This document shows positions 1-5,037 of a DNA stretch of 5,037 nucleotides, in pieces. The stretch's first letter is position 1, and the number at the start of each line of letters is the position of its first letter. The position numbers and the translations under genes were made by a program. Source of the DNA: an uncultured Selenomonadales bacterium (GTDB lineage: Bacteria; Bacillota_C; Negativicutes; Selenomonadales; Selenomonadaceae); the NCBI GenBank assembly GCA_947302675.1, contig CAMYWI010000134.1, forward strand, positions 1 to 5,037, in the 5' to 3' direction. The notes beneath the pieces were generated by a model. The model made no database searches. It was not told where the DNA came from and saw nothing but the letters and a program-made list of their open reading frames with translations.

Positions 1-1
1 T

Positions 2-256
2 CAGCGCGTGACGGTGCCAATGGCGAGTTTAATTTTCGCACTAATCGGGGTGCCGCTCGGACTGCAACCGACGCGCACGCCGTCATCAGTCGGATTTGCG
101 CTGAGCGTCGTGATAATTTTCCTGTACTACGCGGTCATGACTTTGGCAAATGCAATCGGGCGTAGCGGAGCAATCGCGCCAATGTACGCCGTGTGGATAC
201 CTAATGTCATCGGCTTAATTTCGGGTTTCATTTTAATCTATCGAGCGTCTAAATAA
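2..256 (+). CDS. LptF/LptG family permease, C-terminal fragment (5' end outside window)
   Basis: This is the last 84 residues of an inner-membrane permease of the LptF/LptG (YjgP/YjgQ) family, which with the ATPase LptB extracts lipopolysaccharide from the inner membrane for transport to the outer membrane. The frame is open to the window edge, so the gene starts upstream; the GTG at position 8 is internal, not a start. What is seen: the family-typical stretch FALIGVPLGLQPTR, then a hydrophobic segment with LYYAVMTLANAIG, then the hallmark WIPN followed by a last hydrophobic helix ending in IYRASK and TAA. These are the final transmembrane helices of the family. LptF and LptG cannot be told apart from this fragment; many Negativicutes annotations simply say LptF/LptG permease. 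Its presence is the main evidence for an outer membrane. It is codirectional with rnhB, 164 nt upstream. Confidence 0.9.
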   Translation, partial: QRVTVPMASLIFALIGVPLGLQPTRTPSSVGFALSVVIIFLYYAVMTLANAIGRSGAIAPMYAVWIPNVIGLISGFILIYRASK

Positions 257-260
257 ATCA

Positions 261-400
261 TACTTTTCTTTATTAACTTACTTTTCTTTTGCCACCCCAA
301 AAGAAAAGTAAGCAAAAGAAAAGGGGTTCGCCGCTTGAACATCCTGTTCAAACGCGGCGTCGAGGGGCGTCATCCATGACGCCCCCTCTGCTTTTCGACG
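261..400. repeat. Intergenic cluster of three consecutive hairpins, probable dispersed repeat element
   Basis: Almost the whole gap between the permease gene and rnhB folds on itself. Hairpin 1 pairs 277-291 with 298-312: a perfect 15-bp stem (arm CTTACTTTTCTTTTG) around a 6-nt loop. Its arms are echoed outside it: TACTTTTCTT occurs at 261-270 and again at 279-288, and CAAAAGAAAAG occurs at 298-308 and 313-323. Hairpin 2 pairs 329-340 with 346-359 (CGCCGC and TTGAAC arms, 5-nt loop, 2-nt bulge). Hairpin 3 pairs 362-373 with 376-388 (GAGGGGCGTCAT arm, one bulged C). CGTCGA at 358-363 is also complementary to TCGACG at 395-400. The pyrimidine/purine arm type resembles short intergenic repeats present in many copies in diverse bacterial genomes; that it is multicopy here is inference, since only one copy lies in the window. 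Confidence 0.65.
362..395 (+). terminator. Possible weak intrinsic terminator (third hairpin plus short T run)
   Basis: The GC-rich stem 362-373/376-388 is followed by TGCTTTT at 389-395. It could end transcripts coming from the permease gene, or attenuate read-through into rnhB. The T run is only four bases and starts two bases after the stem, so it is a weak candidate. The hairpin may simply be part of the repeat cluster. Confidence 0.3.
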
Positions 401-406
401 AATATA

Positions 407-413
407 AAAGGAG
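407..413 (+). promoter_or_regulatory. Ribosome binding site of rnhB (decides the start)
   Basis: AAAGGAG lies 7 nt before the ATG at 421. It fixes the rnhB start there, although the frame remains open upstream to a TTG at 289. Confidence 0.85.
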
Positions 414-420
414 TAGTTTC

Positions 421-1071
421 ATGAAAAAATTTTCGCTTGAGGCAGATAAAGAGCGCGTCGCAAATCTTTACAAGTACGAGGCGGCGGCTCGCGCAGAAGG
501 TTTTAAATTAATTGCGGGCGTCGACGAGGCAGGGCGCGGCTCGCTCGTCGGACCGGTCGTCGTGGCGGCGGCTATTCTTCCTGAAAATCTTTATCTCGAA
601 CGCCTTGACGATTCAAAAAAGCTCACCGCCAAAATTCGCGAGGAGCTTTATGATAAAATTGTTGCGGCGGCAATCGATTGGAACGTCGTCAGCGTCGACA
701 TTAAAGAGATTGACGATAAAAATATTTATCAAGCGACGTTGGAAGGTATGAAACGCGCCGTTTTGGGTTTAGAAGTTCAGCCCGACTACGTTTTGACTGA
801 TGCCATGCACATTGACTTTGACGGACGAATTCCCGTGCAGTCGATTGTTCACGGCGACAGATTGAGCGCGTCGATTGCCGCCGCCTCGATTATCGCTAAA
901 GTCACTCGCGACCGCAAAGCCGACGAGTGGGCTTTGACTTATCCCGAATATGGCTTTGAACACAATCGCGGCTACGGCACCAGAGAACATCTCGCCGCCA
1001 TTGAAAAATTCGGACCTTGTCCTCTGCACAGAAGATCTTTCAATCCCGTCAAAAGTCTTTGCAATAAATAA
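421..1071 (+). CDS. rnhB: Ribonuclease HII
   Basis: This encodes a cytoplasmic RNase HII of 216 aa, which cuts RNA in RNA-DNA hybrids and nicks 5' of single ribonucleotides misincorporated in DNA, starting ribonucleotide excision repair. Visible landmarks: the catalytic DEAGRG motif at residues 35-40 (metal-binding D35, E36, and R39-G40 of the GRG ribonucleotide-sensing loop), DDSKKL at 63-68, a third acidic residue in LTDAM (D127), HGD (D146, probably the fourth), the family signature SIAAASIIAKVTRD at 151-164, then YPEYGF, GYGT and a C-terminal HRRSFNP. All expected catalytic residues appear intact and the length is normal. The ATG at 421 is chosen because of a strong Shine-Dalgarno sequence and because everything upstream in frame is hairpin repeat. 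It converges on the minus-strand operon and ends 20 nt before the A tract of a shared terminator. Confidence 0.97.
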   Translation: MKKFSLEADKERVANLYKYEAAARAEGFKLIAGVDEAGRGSLVGPVVVAAAILPENLYLERLDDSKKLTAKIREELYDKIVAAAIDWNVVSVDIKEIDDKNIYQATLEGMKRAVLGLEVQPDYVLTDAMHIDFDGRIPVQSIVHGDRLSASIAAASIIAKVTRDRKADEWALTYPEYGFEHNRGYGTREHLAAIEKFGPCPLHRRSFNPVKSLCNK

Positions 1072-1090
1072 AATGCTCGCATTAAGTAAC

Positions 1091-1124
1091 AAAAAACCGC
1101 TCGCGGTGAGCGGCTTTTTATTTT
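1091..1124. terminator. Bidirectional intrinsic terminator between convergent genes
   Basis: The stem CCGCTC (1097-1102) / GAGCGG (1108-1113) has a 5-nt loop. It is flanked by six A on the left (1091-1096) and CTTTTTATTTT on the right (1114-1124). Read rightwards it gives a T tract for rnhB; read leftwards the A run becomes a T tract for the 420-aa gene, whose stop codon (1118-1120) lies in the right flank. One hairpin therefore probably serves both transcripts. Confidence 0.88.
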
Positions 1125-2380
1125 CTGTTTAGTTGTCGTCGTGTCATCTCTTGAATCAATTCTATCGCGCCCCTGCCGAGTCCGGTCTCGCGCGAAATTT
1201 CTTCAATCGACATGCCCGCCAACAGCATTTCCTTGATTATTGATGAGTCTGTCGTTTCGAGTTTAAGCTCGCGGCGTGGCTCTATCTTTTCGAGCGGCTT
1301 AGGTTTTTCAGGTGGCGAAGATTTTTTCGGCTCCGGCGCGGCTTTTAATTCGAGTTCGTTTTGTTTCTCGACTTCCTTTATCGCCTCGATTGCCGCCAAT
1401 CTTACGTCGCGTTTTGAACGGCGTGTGCGTTTCTTTTTAGAATCTTTGACTTGCGGCGGCGGTTCGACTTCGGGAACTTCTTCGGGCGGTTTATTTGCCA
1501 TTTCCAACGACGCCTTAGTCAATTTTTGGCGCGTCGTTTCGATTTTCACCGGGTCTGCCTCAACTATTTTGACCGGCTGTTTTGTTTCCTGCGAAAAAAC
1601 TTTCGGCTCTCTGACTTGAACTCGCGCAGGCTCTTCGACTTTGGGCGGCGCGGCGATTGTCTCTTCCAAAATTTTGTCGAAGTCTTTATCTGGCTCGGCG
1701 GCTTTGATTGTCGGCTGTATTGTGATTGGTCCGAGCGGATTCATTGGCGGGGCGGGCGGTGCAGTCGTGACTTGAACGTTTGGCGCGGGTGTTATCGGCT
1801 GAATCGGCTTGCTTATCGGCGGCTTGACCTGCGCGGGTTGCATTGAAGTTATCGGCGGCGCGGTTATCGGCGAAGTTATCAGCGGGTTGATTAGCGGCGG
1901 CGACATTTGCGGAATTGCGACGGGCTGTTGAATTGGTTGTATTGGTTGCTGAATCGGTTGTTGCATTGCAAGCGGCGTCGACATGACTAAGTTCAAGCGG
2001 CGGTCGATTGTTTCCATTTTTCTTCGCATTGATTCGACTTCCGCGCCAGCGTCTTCGAGTCGCGCCATTAGGTCTCTGACTTCAACGGCTTGACTTTCGC
2101 TCTTCTTGATTAACTTTTTGAGTTCGGCGACGCGCCCTTCAAGTTGCGTGCGATTTTTTTCCGACTCGTCCAAAATACTTTCAAGGTGCGTGACGTGCTT
2201 TTCCATGCGCCCGATAATCTCAGTCGCCGTGCGTTCCAATTCCTTTTTAAGCTTACCGGTTGAGTCTTCAACTTCGCGGCGGTCGAGGGCGTCTTGTTTA
2301 CGGCGGCGCGTGTTCGACCACGCAACCAAGACAATTCCCGCGCCGACCACAATCAGCATTATCATTAATTCGATAATCAT
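1118..2380 (-). CDS. Membrane-anchored coiled-coil protein with SwrB/DUF6115-like ends and long proline-rich linker
   Basis: Predicted 420 aa. Residues 3-21 form one hydrophobic helix, followed by basic NTRRRK, which suggests a signal anchor with the body in the cytoplasm. Residues about 30-133 are heptad-rich and charged, a probable coiled coil. Residues 136-226 are rich in Pro, Gln, Ile and Thr (for example QQPIQQPIQPIQQP), followed by acidic/basic low complexity with a KKKRTRRSKR cluster at 315-324. Residues 378-420 form a compact helical end containing GMSIEEISRETGLGRGAIEL, which reads like a small helix-turn-helix. N-terminal anchor, coiled coil, HTH-like tail and position downstream of a SigD-type sigma factor match B. 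subtilis SwrB (about 167 aa), which promotes flagellar assembly, and DUF6115 proteins. The extra length is the disordered linker. The ATG at 2380 has only a weak GGTGA 4 nt upstream and lies 18 nt after the previous stop, so translation may be coupled. The assignment is by architecture and context, not strong sequence identity. Confidence 0.75.
   Translation of the reverse strand: MIIELMIMLIVVGAGIVLVAWSNTRRRKQDALDRREVEDSTGKLKKELERTATEIIGRMEKHVTHLESILDESEKNRTQLEGRVAELKKLIKKSESQAVEVRDLMARLEDAGAEVESMRRKMETIDRRLNLVMSTPLAMQQPIQQPIQPIQQPVAIPQMSPPLINPLITSPITAPPITSMQPAQVKPPISKPIQPITPAPNVQVTTAPPAPPMNPLGPITIQPTIKAAEPDKDFDKILEETIAAPPKVEEPARVQVREPKVFSQETKQPVKIVEADPVKIETTRQKLTKASLEMANKPPEEVPEVEPPPQVKDSKKKRTRRSKRDVRLAAIEAIKEVEKQNELELKAAPEPKKSSPPEKPKPLEKIEPRRELKLETTDSSIIKEMLLAGMSIEEISRETGLGRGAIELIQEMTRRQLNRK
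1919..1966 (-). repeat. Gln-Pro-Ile microrepeat inside the SwrB-like gene
   Basis: Residues 139-154 consist of degenerate QQPI/QPI units (MQQPIQQPIQPIQQPV). The DNA shows imperfect CAACCAAT/CAACCGATT-type units with wobble differences. It begins the proline-rich linker and is a natural site for in-frame length variation. Confidence 0.6.
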
Positions 2381-2398
2381 AGTGTCACCAACTCGCGG

Positions 2399-2722
2399 CT
2401 AAAAGGAAATGTCCAAGAAATGTCCACGACGCGGGTCGACTGCATAAATATCGTCCTCCTCCTCAAATTCGGGCGGCTCTCTCCGGCTCCGATAATAATA
2501 GCCGCCGTTGCGACGGTTTCTTTCTGGGTCGTCCTTGATTCTGCCGTCCTCCGCGTCGTCTTTGTTGCGAACTTGTTTTTGTTTAAGCTCGGCGTCTTTT
2601 TTCTCGCGCACTGCCTCAAAATTCTGTTGCAATGCCGACGCCTGATTTAAATCGTGCTGAACTTGCGCCGCGTTGTTCGCGTTGGCGTAAGTCATTTGCA
2701 CTCCAACCGGTGCCATTTCCAT
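2399..2722 (-). CDS. Small charged protein of the flagellar-type operon, function unknown
   Basis: Predicted 107 aa, cytoplasmic, with no signal peptide or membrane segment. Residues 15-65 are rich in Asn, Gln, Lys, Glu and Asp and probably helical (NNAAQVQHDLNQASALQQ, then REKKDAELKQKQ and GRIKDD). A basic, Tyr-containing stretch RNRRNGGYYYRSRR (69-81) follows, then an acidic patch EFEEEDD (85-91), and a short C-terminal motif PRRGHFLDISF. I recognise the overall pattern, a Gln/Lys/Glu-rich helix with a G-x-x-(I/L)-D-(I/L) end, from small unnamed proteins next to flagellar genes in Firmicutes and Deltaproteobacteria, but no function is established that I know of. The start is supported by AAGGAGG 8 nt upstream of the ATG. 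It lies 37 nt after fapA and 18 nt before the SwrB-like gene, so cotranscription is very likely. It could be an assembly partner of either neighbour; that is speculation. Confidence 0.8.
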   Translation of the reverse strand: MEMAPVGVQMTYANANNAAQVQHDLNQASALQQNFEAVREKKDAELKQKQVRNKDDAEDGRIKDDPERNRRNGGYYYRSRREPPEFEEEDDIYAVDPRRGHFLDISF

Positions 2723-2730
2723 CTTTGATT

Positions 2731-2737
2731 CCTCCTT
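2731..2737 (-). promoter_or_regulatory. Ribosome binding site of the 107-aa gene
   Basis: On the minus strand AAGGAGG lies 8 nt before the ATG at 2722. It supports that start over the second in-frame ATG two codons later. Confidence 0.8.
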
Positions 2738-2759
2738 GATTCAAAATTTCCTTATGGAT

Positions 2760-4421
2760 TTAATAAGCTCCGACTTCGACGTCGCCTTCCGAGTTCAAAA
2801 AGATTGTGCAACGTCTGTACTCCGACTGGATATTTTTCAAGACGTTGTTGACTGAAAGGCGCGTGCCGGGATAAATCGTGTCGCTAACTTTGATTCGCCC
2901 GTTCTTCATGTTGGCGAGCAACGCCTCAATCTCAATGATTCTTTTCTCGTCGCGCTTAATCTGTCCTGCGAGCGGGAATTGCGAACGGGTCAACTGCGTT
3001 ATCATGTCAAGGCGCGTTTGCGGCAACTTGTTTACGTCAATCTTCGACAGCGTGTTGAGCGTCTGAGTTATTTGCATGAGCCGCCGCCGCGACTCTTTGT
3101 AGGATTTGCGCAAGTCCTGATATTCTTTTTGCAAAGTCGGGTCGACACCAACCGAAACGCGCGTAACAACGAACGCCTCGTTGCCGATAACTTTAACATT
3201 AATCTCCTCGCCTGCCACAACGTGACCGCCTGTGATTTGCCCGTGCTTATCCTCCATGACAATGCGCTTGCCCGCGCGGATTTGCGAGTGGTAGGCAATG
3301 TCGGAAATATAAACGTCGTTGCCCGCCTCAATCAGTGCGTTCTCGGCAAAGGCAGTGCGCACGTCGTGTTCGGCGATAACCTTGACGCGATCCGCTCCCG
3401 TTATGCCGCCGCGAATGTAGACGTTGCGCCCAGTGACCTCCGCGCCGTTGATTGAGCCGTTAATCTGAATGTCGCCCGTCGCCGTGACTTTGAACCCTTG
3501 CTCAACGTTGCCACCGACTAAAATCGAGCCGTCGAAGTCAACGTCGCCCGTCGAGACGCCGACCGCCCCTTTTATAACGAGGCGCGGGTCAATGCTTATG
3601 CGCGAGCCTTTGTCGATAATCTGACCGTTCGCAGTGGCAATCAAGCGGTGTTCGCCGACGACCTTTGTATTGCGCCCTTCGGGCATGGGAATTGGGCGAC
3701 CGTTCTGCGCGGGCACGACGGCTCCCAAAACGTTCTTGCCGTTAGTGCCTTTGGTTTGCGGCACGCGGATAGCCAACGTCTGATTTTCTTTGGCAAGCAC
3801 GAACAGATTTAAATCTTTGTAGTCGACCTTGTCATACTCGTCGACGACGGGCTTGCCTTGAATGCCCAAGTTAAATTTTCTGTCAATGTAGGCGTTCTCG
3901 CCGTTGACGGGCGCGAGACCTTCTGCGGCTGTGAAAGGCGTCAAACTGCCAATGCCGCTTTCAATCGCGTCCTCGTCAATGCCGTAAACAACGCCCGCCT
4001 CCGACAACGCCGCCATAACCATATCTTTTGTAGGAAGTTTTGCGCCCTCGCGCGTGTCGTAGCGGATTGTCGCCTTCATTTTATCGCGACTGAGTTCGAC
4101 GATAATCCGCGCATAAGGCTCGGACTCTTCTTTAAAATCTTCGAGACTGTCGCCGCCCGCGATTATTTCAAGCTCCCGCGCAGTAATCTCTACGTGGTCG
4201 GAAATTTTTTGTGGGCGACCGTTCGCCTCGCGCATCGTCCGCGAAAGAATTCCCACGTCATAATCCATAACCTTGCACTCGCGCAGAATCTGGCGCATGT
4301 CGGACAGTTCAAAAAGACGTTCGCCGTCCACGCTCGGATATATCGTCAAATAAACGCCGTCCGCTTTGAACTCGTATTTATAACCGGCTTGCGGACCGCC
4401 CAAGATAAGTTTTTCGCTCAT
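2760..4421 (-). CDS. fapA: FapA family protein (DUF342), flagellar assembly associated
   Basis: This is a 553-aa cytoplasmic protein of the FapA/DUF342 family. Residues 1-90 match the N-terminal domain (GVYLTIYPS, then ILRECKV as a short helix). A central beta domain with NGKNVLGAVVP and ANGQIID spans roughly 100-280. Residues about 285-425 form a glycine-punctuated repetitive stretch typical of the family's right-handed beta helix (DVDFDGSILVGGNV, GDIQINGSINGAEV, GGHVVAGEEINV). Residues 428-505 are a probable coiled coil, followed by a short beta tail beginning GRIKVSDTIYPGT. Length and domain order are complete. Family members occur in flagellar loci; in Vibrio vulnificus FapA was linked to flagellar assembly and polar localisation. 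The role here is inferred from family and from its place between a FliA/SigD-type sigma factor and a SwrB-like gene. The ATG at 4421 follows a strong AAAGGAGG and lies 32 nt after the sigma gene stop. Confidence 0.92.
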   Translation of the reverse strand: MSEKLILGGPQAGYKYEFKADGVYLTIYPSVDGERLFELSDMRQILRECKVMDYDVGILSRTMREANGRPQKISDHVEITARELEIIAGGDSLEDFKEESEPYARIIVELSRDKMKATIRYDTREGAKLPTKDMVMAALSEAGVVYGIDEDAIESGIGSLTPFTAAEGLAPVNGENAYIDRKFNLGIQGKPVVDEYDKVDYKDLNLFVLAKENQTLAIRVPQTKGTNGKNVLGAVVPAQNGRPIPMPEGRNTKVVGEHRLIATANGQIIDKGSRISIDPRLVIKGAVGVSTGDVDFDGSILVGGNVEQGFKVTATGDIQINGSINGAEVTGRNVYIRGGITGADRVKVIAEHDVRTAFAENALIEAGNDVYISDIAYHSQIRAGKRIVMEDKHGQITGGHVVAGEEINVKVIGNEAFVVTRVSVGVDPTLQKEYQDLRKSYKESRRRLMQITQTLNTLSKIDVNKLPQTRLDMITQLTRSQFPLAGQIKRDEKRIIEIEALLANMKNGRIKVSDTIYPGTRLSVNNVLKNIQSEYRRCTIFLNSEGDVEVGAY

Positions 4422-4428
4422 CCGGCGT

Positions 4429-4436
4429 CCTCCTTT
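4429..4436 (-). promoter_or_regulatory. Ribosome binding site of fapA
   Basis: AAAGGAGG on the minus strand lies 7 nt before the fapA ATG. It falls in the 32-nt gap after the sigma factor gene, so fapA is translated independently of its upstream neighbour within the same transcript. Confidence 0.88.
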
Positions 4437-4453
4437 CTTTAAGTTAGGAACTC

Positions 4454-5037
4454 CTAGAAAGTCAATTCGTCTTTGCTGTTGGCGAGATAGCCGCGCAGTC
4501 TGAAAATCGCCTTCGTGTGCATTTGCGATATTCGCGCCTCGCTCAAGTTCATAATCAACGCGATTTCCTTGAGAGTCAACTCTTCGTAATAGTAAAGCGA
4601 TATGACCGTCCGCTCCTTTTGCGGCAGACGTTCAATCGCTTTCGCCAATGTCTCTTTAAGCTCGAAAAATTCCGTCGAGTTCGCGGGGCTTGTGTCGACT
4701 GCCTCTGACATGTCGGTTTGGAAATACTCTTCAAGCGGAATGACCGTCGCCGAATTGCATTGGCTTATCAGCGTTTGGAGTTCCTCAACCGAAATTTCCA
4801 ACGCCGCCGCAACTTCCGCGTCCGTCGCCGCGCGTCCAAGTTCATTTTCCAAGCGACAAACCGTCTGCTCGTACTTGCGAATCCTCTGGCGCATCGTAAC
4901 CGGTATCCAATCTTTTGAACGAAGATAATCCAAAATCGCGCCGCGAATCCTCACGCCCGCATAAGTTTCAAACTTAATATTGCGCGTCACGTCGAAACGG
5001 TCAATCGCGTCGAGCAACCCGAAAAACCCGCTACTCA
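4454..5037 (-). CDS. fliA: FliA/SigD (sigma-28) family RNA polymerase sigma factor, N-terminus outside window
   Basis: 193 residues are visible; family members are about 240-260 aa, so roughly 50 N-terminal residues lie beyond the right edge. The frame is open to the edge, and the TTG at 5017 is an internal Leu. Visible order: region 2.2 as GFFGLLDAIDRFD, region 2.3-2.4 as FETYAGVRIRGAILDYLRSKDW, region 3 as RKYEQTVCRLENELGR, then a variable linker, region 4.1 around AIERLPQKERTVISLYY, and the region 4.2 helix-turn-helix LTLKEIALIMNLSEARISQMH. RIRGAILD and DW separate this group from SigB/SigF types. It directs core polymerase to flagellar and chemotaxis promoters (TAAA-N15-GCCGATAA type in relatives). 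The usual P-R-S/T after DW is P-V-T here. It heads the visible minus-strand operon. Whether an anti-sigma FlgM exists cannot be seen. Confidence 0.93.
   Translation of the reverse strand, partial: SSGFFGLLDAIDRFDVTRNIKFETYAGVRIRGAILDYLRSKDWIPVTMRQRIRKYEQTVCRLENELGRAATDAEVAAALEISVEELQTLISQCNSATVIPLEEYFQTDMSEAVDTSPANSTEFFELKETLAKAIERLPQKERTVISLYYYEELTLKEIALIMNLSEARISQMHTKAIFRLRGYLANSKDELTF

Noticed and set aside
403..408. TATAAA as a -10 box for rnhB
   Set aside because: It overlaps the ribosome binding site, would start transcription almost at the ATG, and has no -35 element at the right distance.
289..420. N-terminal extension giving a 260-aa RNase HII from a TTG
   Set aside because: The added 44 codons are hairpin repeat, the peptide is unlike RNase HII, and a strong Shine-Dalgarno sequence marks the ATG at 421.
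950..1132. 60-codon plus-strand open frame across the rnhB end and terminator
   Set aside because: It overlaps rnhB in another frame and runs through the terminator hairpin; there is no supporting signal.
1212..1846. Two overlapping plus-strand open frames opposite the 420-aa gene
   Set aside because: They mirror low-complexity Pro/Glu/Lys codons of the real gene and have no convincing ribosome binding site or domain.
1792..1871. Several GCCGATAA-type sigma-28 -10 matches on the minus strand
   Set aside because: They arise from repeated Pro-Ile-Thr codons (CCG-ATA-AC) in the proline-rich linker, and the sites I checked have no TAAA element 15 nt upstream.
2979..3455. 158-codon open frame on the plus strand opposite fapA
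   Set aside because: It is antisense to the fapA beta-helix region, and its regular composition reflects the complement of the glycine-rich repeats.
3858..4442. 194-codon open frame on the plus strand opposite fapA
   Set aside because: It is a shadow of the complete, well-supported fapA coding frame; its translation shows no recognisable domain.
5015..5017. TTG as the start of the sigma factor
   Set aside because: The frame continues to the window edge and encodes the conserved GFFG of region 2.2, so the TTG is an internal Leu codon.

Overview
The window most likely comes from a diderm Firmicute of the Negativicutes (Selenomonas-like), though this is an inference from gene content. The left edge carries the C-terminal end of an LptF/LptG-type lipopolysaccharide export permease, which implies an outer membrane. 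The rest of the window has a Firmicutes-style motility gene order: a FliA/SigD-type sigma factor followed downstream by a SwrB-like membrane coiled-coil protein, as in Bacillus subtilis sigD-swrB. Here two extra genes, fapA and a small charged protein, sit between them.

Layout. Plus strand: lptF/G tail (to 256); an intergenic stretch (257-420) filled by three consecutive hairpins that looks like a dispersed repeat element; then rnhB (421-1071), which encodes ribonuclease HII. A bidirectional hairpin terminator (1091-1124) separates rnhB from a convergent minus-strand gene set. Read in the direction of transcription, from the right edge leftwards, that set is: fliA/sigD-type sigma factor (5' end cut off by the window), fapA (553 aa, DUF342/FapA family), a 107-aa charged protein, and a 420-aa membrane-anchored SwrB/DUF6115-like protein. 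Gaps between these four genes are 32, 37 and 18 nt. The first two downstream genes have strong Shine-Dalgarno sequences, so the set is almost certainly one operon, transcribed from a promoter outside the window.

How the genes fit together. The sigma factor would transcribe late flagellar and chemotaxis genes. FapA and the SwrB-like protein are placed with flagellar assembly or its control by family and by position. The 107-aa protein has no known function but resembles small Gln/Glu/Lys-rich proteins found in flagellar operons. RNase HII and the permease tail are unrelated housekeeping functions.

I see no defence system, mobile element, CRISPR array or RNA gene. The most notable signals are the triple-hairpin repeat before rnhB, strong scarcity of GATC (two sites in 5 kb) beside abundance of GTCGAC (eight sites), a very long proline-rich linker in the SwrB-like protein, a sigma factor lacking the usual Arg of the region 2.4/3 junction, and a near-consensus sigma-28 promoter match antisense inside fapA.
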